In this document: piece by piece, positions 60,743 through 64,000 of the stretch | How the letters are laid out: each line of letters starts with the position of its first letter | Numbering within the stretch: position 1 is the first letter of the stretch | Assembly (NCBI GenBank): GCA_944326085.1 | Contig: CALVCL010000001.1 | Span: 186,001-250,000 of the forward strand | Direction of reading: 5' to 3' | From: an uncultured Tidjanibacter sp. | Lineage (GTDB): Bacteria; Bacteroidota; Bacteroidia; Bacteroidales; Rikenellaceae | Length of the DNA stretch: 64,000 nucleotides | The notes under the pieces: model-generated | The model's database searches: none | What the model saw: only the letters and a program-made list of their open reading frames with translations | Told to the model about the DNA's origin: nothing | Program-made: the position numbers and the translations under genes

Positions 60743-61237
60743 ATGGAAAAGATTTGTATGCCTCCCAAGAGGATTGAAGAGATAAGGGCTATATGTCGCG
60801 AACACGGCAATGATGCAGGGGAACTGATTAACATCCTGCATGCCGTGCAGAATAAGCTGGGCTATCTGCCTAGAGAGGTTCAGGAGCTGATTGCCATGGA
60901 GCTCGGAATACCTGTATCGAAGGTTTACGGTGTGGTGACATTCTATTCATTCTTTACTATGACTCCGAAGGGTAAATATCCGGTATCGGTATGTATGGGC
61001 ACGGCATGTTATGTACGCGGAGGCGAAAAGGTGCTTGAGGAGTTCAAACGACAGCTTGGCATTGATGTCGGAGGGACTACTCCCGACGGGTTGTTCTCAC
61101 TCGACTCGCTGCGATGTGTGGGGGCGTGCGGCCTTGCACCGGTGGTAATGGTGGGGCAGAAGGTGTTTGGACGTCTTGCTCCGGCCGATGTCAAGGGCAT
61201 TATCGATGAGTTCGTGGCCCTTGAGCGTGGAGCATAA
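60743..61237 (+). CDS. hydC: Hydrogenase subunit HydC (NuoE-like [2Fe-2S] protein)
   Basis: A 164-residue thioredoxin-fold ferredoxin. The four cluster ligands are in place: CMGTACYVRGGEKVLEEF near residues 88-105 and CVGACGLAPVV near 127-137. The N-terminal helical bundle (ELINILHAVQNKLGYLPREV) and the VYGVVTFYSFFTMTPKGKYP segment are the NuoE signature. It starts seven bases after hydA with GAGGAG before the ATG. It closes the fdx-hydB-hydA-hydC operon. Confidence 0.94.
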   Translation: MEKICMPPKRIEEIRAICREHGNDAGELINILHAVQNKLGYLPREVQELIAMELGIPVSKVYGVVTFYSFFTMTPKGKYPVSVCMGTACYVRGGEKVLEEFKRQLGIDVGGTTPDGLFSLDSLRCVGACGLAPVVMVGQKVFGRLAPADVKGIIDEFVALERGA

Positions 61238-61255
61238 GTTATGCGATTCCATTTG

Positions 61256-61293
61256 TCTGGGGCCGGCATGCAAATGCCGGCCCCAGATTGTCT
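61256..61293 (+). terminator. Terminator of the hydrogenase operon
   Basis: A 14-bp perfect stem (61256-61269 with 61274-61287), a four-base GCAA loop and a T-containing tail (TTGTCTTG). Confidence 0.85.
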
Positions 61294-61299
61294 TGTGTA

Positions 61300-61338
61300 T
61301 AAAACAAAAAACGGACGAACCTTTCAGATCATCCGTTT
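61300..61338 (-). terminator. Terminator of tRNA-Asn
   Basis: On the minus strand AAACGGATGA pairs with TCGTCCGTTT (one G-U pair), followed by a U-rich run, just after the tRNA 3' end. Confidence 0.7.
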
Positions 61339-61341
61339 CAG

Positions 61342-61415
61342 CTCCTCAAGCAGGACTTGAACCTGCGACCCCCTGATTAACAGTCAGGTGCTCTAACCAA
61401 CTGAGCTATTGAGGA
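61342..61415 (-). tRNA. tRNA-Asn (anticodon GTT)
   Basis: The acceptor TCCTCAA/TTGAGGA closes a 74-base tRNA with anticodon loop CTGTTAA, T arm GCAGGTTCAAGTCCTGC and discriminator G. CCA is not encoded. Confidence 0.95.
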
Positions 61416-61740
61416 ATATGTGCCTTTGAAACTTTTGTGCGTTACTTGCGTATGGTAACGTCCTCGTTTCGGGATGCAAATATATGGTAAGTTCCTTATT
61501 TGTGCAAATAAAAAATGAAATAATTCTGAAAAATATTTGCCTATTCAGAATGAAACTGTTGTGCGACTGTTGTTGTGCGTTGATACTTAGGGTATTGTGC
61601 GTGTGAATTGACGCGGGCGCAGGTTTGGGTACCAATGGTTTGGAGCATGAGTATAGCGTGTCTCACGGGAAATATGACGGCAATGTATTTGCAAATGTCT
61701 TTTATATTGCATTGAGAGCTCCTTTAAAATCGTTGCCAAG
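61416..61740. other. Intergenic stretch between tRNA-Asn and the DUF1573 gene
   Basis: Besides the two promoters listed separately, nothing coding or structural is visible here. Confidence 0.5.
61477..61508 (-). promoter_or_regulatory. Promoter of tRNA-Asn
   Basis: On the minus strand TTTG (61508-61505), 20 bases, then TATATTTG (61484-61477). Confidence 0.75.
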
Positions 61741-61771
61741 TTCTGCTTTACGGTAATATTTTATAGATTTG
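61741..61771 (+). promoter_or_regulatory. Promoter of the DUF1573 gene
   Basis: TAGATTTG (61764-61771) with TTCTG at 61741-61745 (spacing 18). The leader to the ATG is short, about 20 bases. Confidence 0.55.
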
Positions 61772-61793
61772 CAATATATTTCGCTTATATGAC

Positions 61794-62894
61794 ATGTGTT
61801 TGTCAAGAGTTATTGTCAAATTTGTGTTGACAGTTGCTGCGGTATGCGCATGCTGCATGTCGCTTCGTGCTCAGAATTCTGTATCGACGCTTGTGTTCGA
61901 CAGCTACGAATGGGATTTCGGGCGCTTACGCGAGGAGGACGGAGAGGTTAGTCATGTGTTTACGTTTACTAATACCGGACGTGAAGCCGTAATGGTAGAG
62001 CGTGTGGTGCCTGATTGCGGATGTACAGCGGCCGATTACAGCCGTGCTCCTATACCACCGCAGGGGAAGGGTACGGTGGTGGTTACGTTCGACCCTGCAA
62101 AGATTGCAGGCAGGTTCTCCAAGAGGGTGGCTGTGTACAGCGGTGGAGGCAGTAACCGCAACATGATTACGGTTAGTGGCTATGTAGTGGGACGTCAGCG
62201 GCCGATAGAGGAGGAGTATCCTGTAGTAGTGGTCGGTAATCTGCGTATGGAAGCGCTTTATGCGGCATTCGGATACGTGGAAAACGGACAGTCCAAATCA
62301 CAGACGATTGGTATCGCCAACGGAGGTGAGGCACCGGTAAGAATTGCCATATCGCCGGCCAATGCATTAACATTGGTGAAGGTTGCTGCACCGGAATTAT
62401 TACAGCCTGGAGAGAAGGCGCTTGTGACATTATCGTACGATTTGACAGTCGGTGAGCCTGTGTATGGACTGTTGTCCGAAAGACTGATTGTGTCGGCAGA
62501 CGGGGAGCAGGCCGACTTGCCGTTTACTGTGAATGCGATAGCTGTGGACGATTTCAGCGGAATGACACCCGAGAATGCGCCCCGGTGCGAAGTGTCGCCT
62601 GTCACGAGCAAATTCGGCGAGGTCGAGCCTGGCAGCGAACTGGAGACTGAGATTGAGATATCCAACACCGGTCATGGAGTTTTGATTGTCAGAAGCGTGA
62701 ACGAACGTGGCGGAACCCGATGCGGACTCGAGGCAGGTACGGCGATAAAGCCAGGGCAGACGGTGAAAGTCCCAGTAACGTTTGCCGTTCCGGAAAGGGC
62801 CATGGGTAGTGTCTCCGGCGGAATTTACTTTGTGGTGAATGACCCTGTGAGGCCGTTCCGCGAAGTCCGTATGGAAGCGGAGGCAATGTATTGA
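61794..62894 (+). CDS. DUF1573 exported protein
   Basis: A 366-residue protein with a signal peptide (residues 1-26, cleavage after LRAQ). Three immunoglobulin-like beta domains follow. The first is a clear DUF1573 unit with YEWDFGRLREEDGEVSHVF, FTNTGREAVMVERVVPDCGC and VVVTFDPAKIAGRFSKRVAV. Two more units of the same kind come after (FGYVENGQSKSQTIGIAN; SKFGEVEPGSELETEIEISN). DUF1573 is abundant in Bacteroidetes; periplasmic or surface location and a structural or assembly role are inferred. It lies between the hydrogenase operon and the Nfn genes but has its own promoter, so a redox link is not shown. Confidence 0.85.
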   Translation: MCLSRVIVKFVLTVAAVCACCMSLRAQNSVSTLVFDSYEWDFGRLREEDGEVSHVFTFTNTGREAVMVERVVPDCGCTAADYSRAPIPPQGKGTVVVTFDPAKIAGRFSKRVAVYSGGGSNRNMITVSGYVVGRQRPIEEEYPVVVVGNLRMEALYAAFGYVENGQSKSQTIGIANGGEAPVRIAISPANALTLVKVAAPELLQPGEKALVTLSYDLTVGEPVYGLLSERLIVSADGEQADLPFTVNAIAVDDFSGMTPENAPRCEVSPVTSKFGEVEPGSELETEIEISNTGHGVLIVRSVNERGGTRCGLEAGTAIKPGQTVKVPVTFAVPERAMGSVSGGIYFVVNDPVRPFREVRMEAEAMY

Positions 62895-62942
62895 GCCTTC
62901 TTTTGAAGTTGGAATTTGTAAACCAAATATAACATTTGAATT

Positions 62943-63794
62943 ATGTTCAGAATAGTTGAAAAAAGGTTGCTTGCACCGGATATCTGGTTGATGAACGTTG
63001 AGGCACCTCGTGTGGCAAAGGCTGCACAGCCCGGACAGTTCGTCATTGTCAGAGGTACGGAAGACGGTGAAAGAATACCGCTTACGGTTGCCGATTACGA
63101 TAGGGAGAAAGGTACCATAAGTATCGTTATACAGGCTGTAGGCGCTTCGACACGCAAGATTGTTGCGCAGAACGATTATTTGGCCGATTTCGCCGGGCCG
63201 CTCGGTCAGCCTTCCGAATTCATACACGAGGACATCGAAACCCTGCGTGGCAAGAAGTTCCTATTCATTGCAGGTGGTGTGGGTGCGGCTCCCGTATATC
63301 CGCAGGTTAAGTGGATGCACGAACACGGTATTGAAGCAGATGTTATTGTAGGTGCCCGTACCAAGGAGATGCTTATCATTATCGATGAGTTGCGGAAAGT
63401 GGCCGGTAATCTTTATCTTTCTACGGATGACGGCAGCGAAGGTTTTCACGGTAATGTTACAGCACTCATGAAGGACCTCATCGATAACCGTGGCAAACAT
63501 TATGACGAGGTTATCACTATCGGGCCGATGATAATGATGAAGTTCGTTGCATTGGCTACGCGCGAGTACGGAATAAAGACCATTGCCAGTCTCAACACAC
63601 TCATGATAGACGGTACGGGTATGTGCGGAGCATGCCGTGTGAGCATAGGCGGCAAGATGAAGTTCGCATGTGTCGACGGTCCGGAATTTGATGCATCTCT
63701 CATCGATTTTGATGAAGCAATGCGTCGTCAGCGGATGTACAAATCGAAGGAGCAGGTTGCAGACCACAGGTGCCGTATAGGGCGAGGCAAGTAG
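62943..63794 (+). CDS. Ferredoxin-NADP+ oxidoreductase-like FAD/NAD(P)-binding subunit (NfnA type)
   Basis: A 283-residue flavoprotein related to dihydroorotate dehydrogenase electron-transfer subunits and NfnA. The FAD region has QPGQFVIVRGTEDGERIPLT near residues 30-49 and the NAD(P) region has FLFIAGGVGAAPVYPQVKWM near 101-120. The C-terminal [2Fe-2S] cysteines are in GTGMCGACRVSIGGKMKFAC near 222-241 followed by DGPEFDASLIDFDE. It pairs with the following glutamate synthase-like gene to form an NfnAB-type complex that moves electrons among NADH, ferredoxin and NADPH, possibly by bifurcation. The open frame has a normal length. Confidence 0.88.
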   Translation: MFRIVEKRLLAPDIWLMNVEAPRVAKAAQPGQFVIVRGTEDGERIPLTVADYDREKGTISIVIQAVGASTRKIVAQNDYLADFAGPLGQPSEFIHEDIETLRGKKFLFIAGGVGAAPVYPQVKWMHEHGIEADVIVGARTKEMLIIIDELRKVAGNLYLSTDDGSEGFHGNVTALMKDLIDNRGKHYDEVITIGPMIMMKFVALATREYGIKTIASLNTLMIDGTGMCGACRVSIGGKMKFACVDGPEFDASLIDFDEAMRRQRMYKSKEQVADHRCRIGRGK

Positions 63795-63880
63795 TTGCAC
63801 GCTGGTGGGTTTGCAGTACCGCTATGACAGTAAGGAATAACAATACGCGGACCGTGTCCGCATAAATCAGATTTGAAGAT

Positions 63881-64000
63881 ATGGCTAACAAAATACCACG
63901 CGTCCCTGTCAGGGAGCAGGATCCGGCAGTGAGGGCTACAAATTTCGAGGAGGTATGCTACGGCTATAACCTTGAAGAAGCGAGGCTTGAGGCTTCGCGT
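63881..64000 (+). CDS. NADPH-dependent glutamate synthase-like subunit (NfnB type), N-terminal part
   Basis: An ATG at 63881 opens a frame continuing to the window edge (40 residues, MANKIPRVPVREQDPAVRAT then FEEVCYGYNLEEARLEASR). The start V-P-V-x-E-Q-D-P and the RATNFEEVxxGY segment are typical of the small glutamate synthase/NfnB family. It lies 86 bases after the NfnA-type gene. The flavin, Fe-S and NADPH sites lie beyond the window, so the assignment rests on the N-terminus and on the neighbour. Confidence 0.85.
   Translation, partial: MANKIPRVPVREQDPAVRATNFEEVCYGYNLEEARLEASR

Noticed and set aside
1..64000. CRISPR arrays, insertion sequences, prophage or integrase genes, rRNA genes
   Set aside because: No regularly spaced direct repeats, transposase or integrase motifs, or rRNA-like sequence were found.

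Overview
The window reads as a stretch of core chromosome from a Bacteroidota bacterium, most likely order Bacteroidales. Evidence: near-consensus Bacteroidetes promoters (TTTG, 19-20 bases, TAnnTTTG) in front of tRNA genes, rpsO and operons; few Shine-Dalgarno sites; several lipoproteins with a Cys lipobox; and gene sets typical of the phylum (exbB-exbD-exbD, DUF4271 next to uroporphyrinogen-III synthase and rnpA-yidD, DUF3127, BACON repeats, DUF1573). Base composition is near 50% GC. No insertion sequence, prophage, CRISPR array or rRNA gene was seen. Genus cannot be decided from the window.

Layout. 1-5163 (minus): edge of a membrane protein gene, a DUF4435 protein, an Eis-like acetyltransferase, and a probable rsmE-chromate transporter pair-GNAT operon. 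5235-7361: an M3 metallopeptidase lipoprotein, facing a DUF3127 protein with an SSB-like tip, two prolyl isomerases, NhaA and an arginase-family hydrolase that appears to have a long structured leader. 12327-18150: a translationally coupled tripartite RND efflux operon, then a BACON-repeat lipoprotein. 20065-24852: tRNA-Cys, a LUD protein, tRNA-Ser, a ROK kinase, a polyprenyl synthetase, a U32 protein and tRNA-His. 24992-27605: an ExbB/ExbD energy-transducing operon and tRNA-Ser. 27827-32903: ansA, a TatD nuclease, dprA, a lipid kinase and apbE.

33280-35873: rpsO and pnp with a strong hairpin between them, as in the classic rpsO-pnp arrangement. 36055-42779: an OmpA/TPR lipoprotein, an SGNH-MBOAT-PAP2 envelope cassette and ruvB. 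42780-43333 is non-coding and holds a likely small RNA. 43334-56537: a DAHP synthase/chorismate mutase fusion, folC, lnt, a LysE-type exporter, cmk, ispH, an S41 protease, an orphan histidine kinase, DUF4271, hemD, rnpA, yidD and a ComF protein. 56729-61237: a complete [FeFe]-hydrogenase operon of the NADH-linked, possibly electron-bifurcating HydABC type. The window ends with tRNA-Asn, a DUF1573 protein and an NfnAB-like NADPH:ferredoxin module cut by the right edge.

The two redox modules at the right end would exchange electrons among ferredoxin, NADH, NADPH and H2, as expected for a fermentative gut-type anaerobe (inference). Most of the window is housekeeping. The best leads for something undescribed are RNA-level (the 12069-11799 leader, the 43123-43262 small RNA, the rpsO-pnp hairpin) and small accessory proteins (the DUF3127 protein with an SSB-like tail, the DUF4435 protein, and the SGNH-MBOAT-PAP2 cassette).
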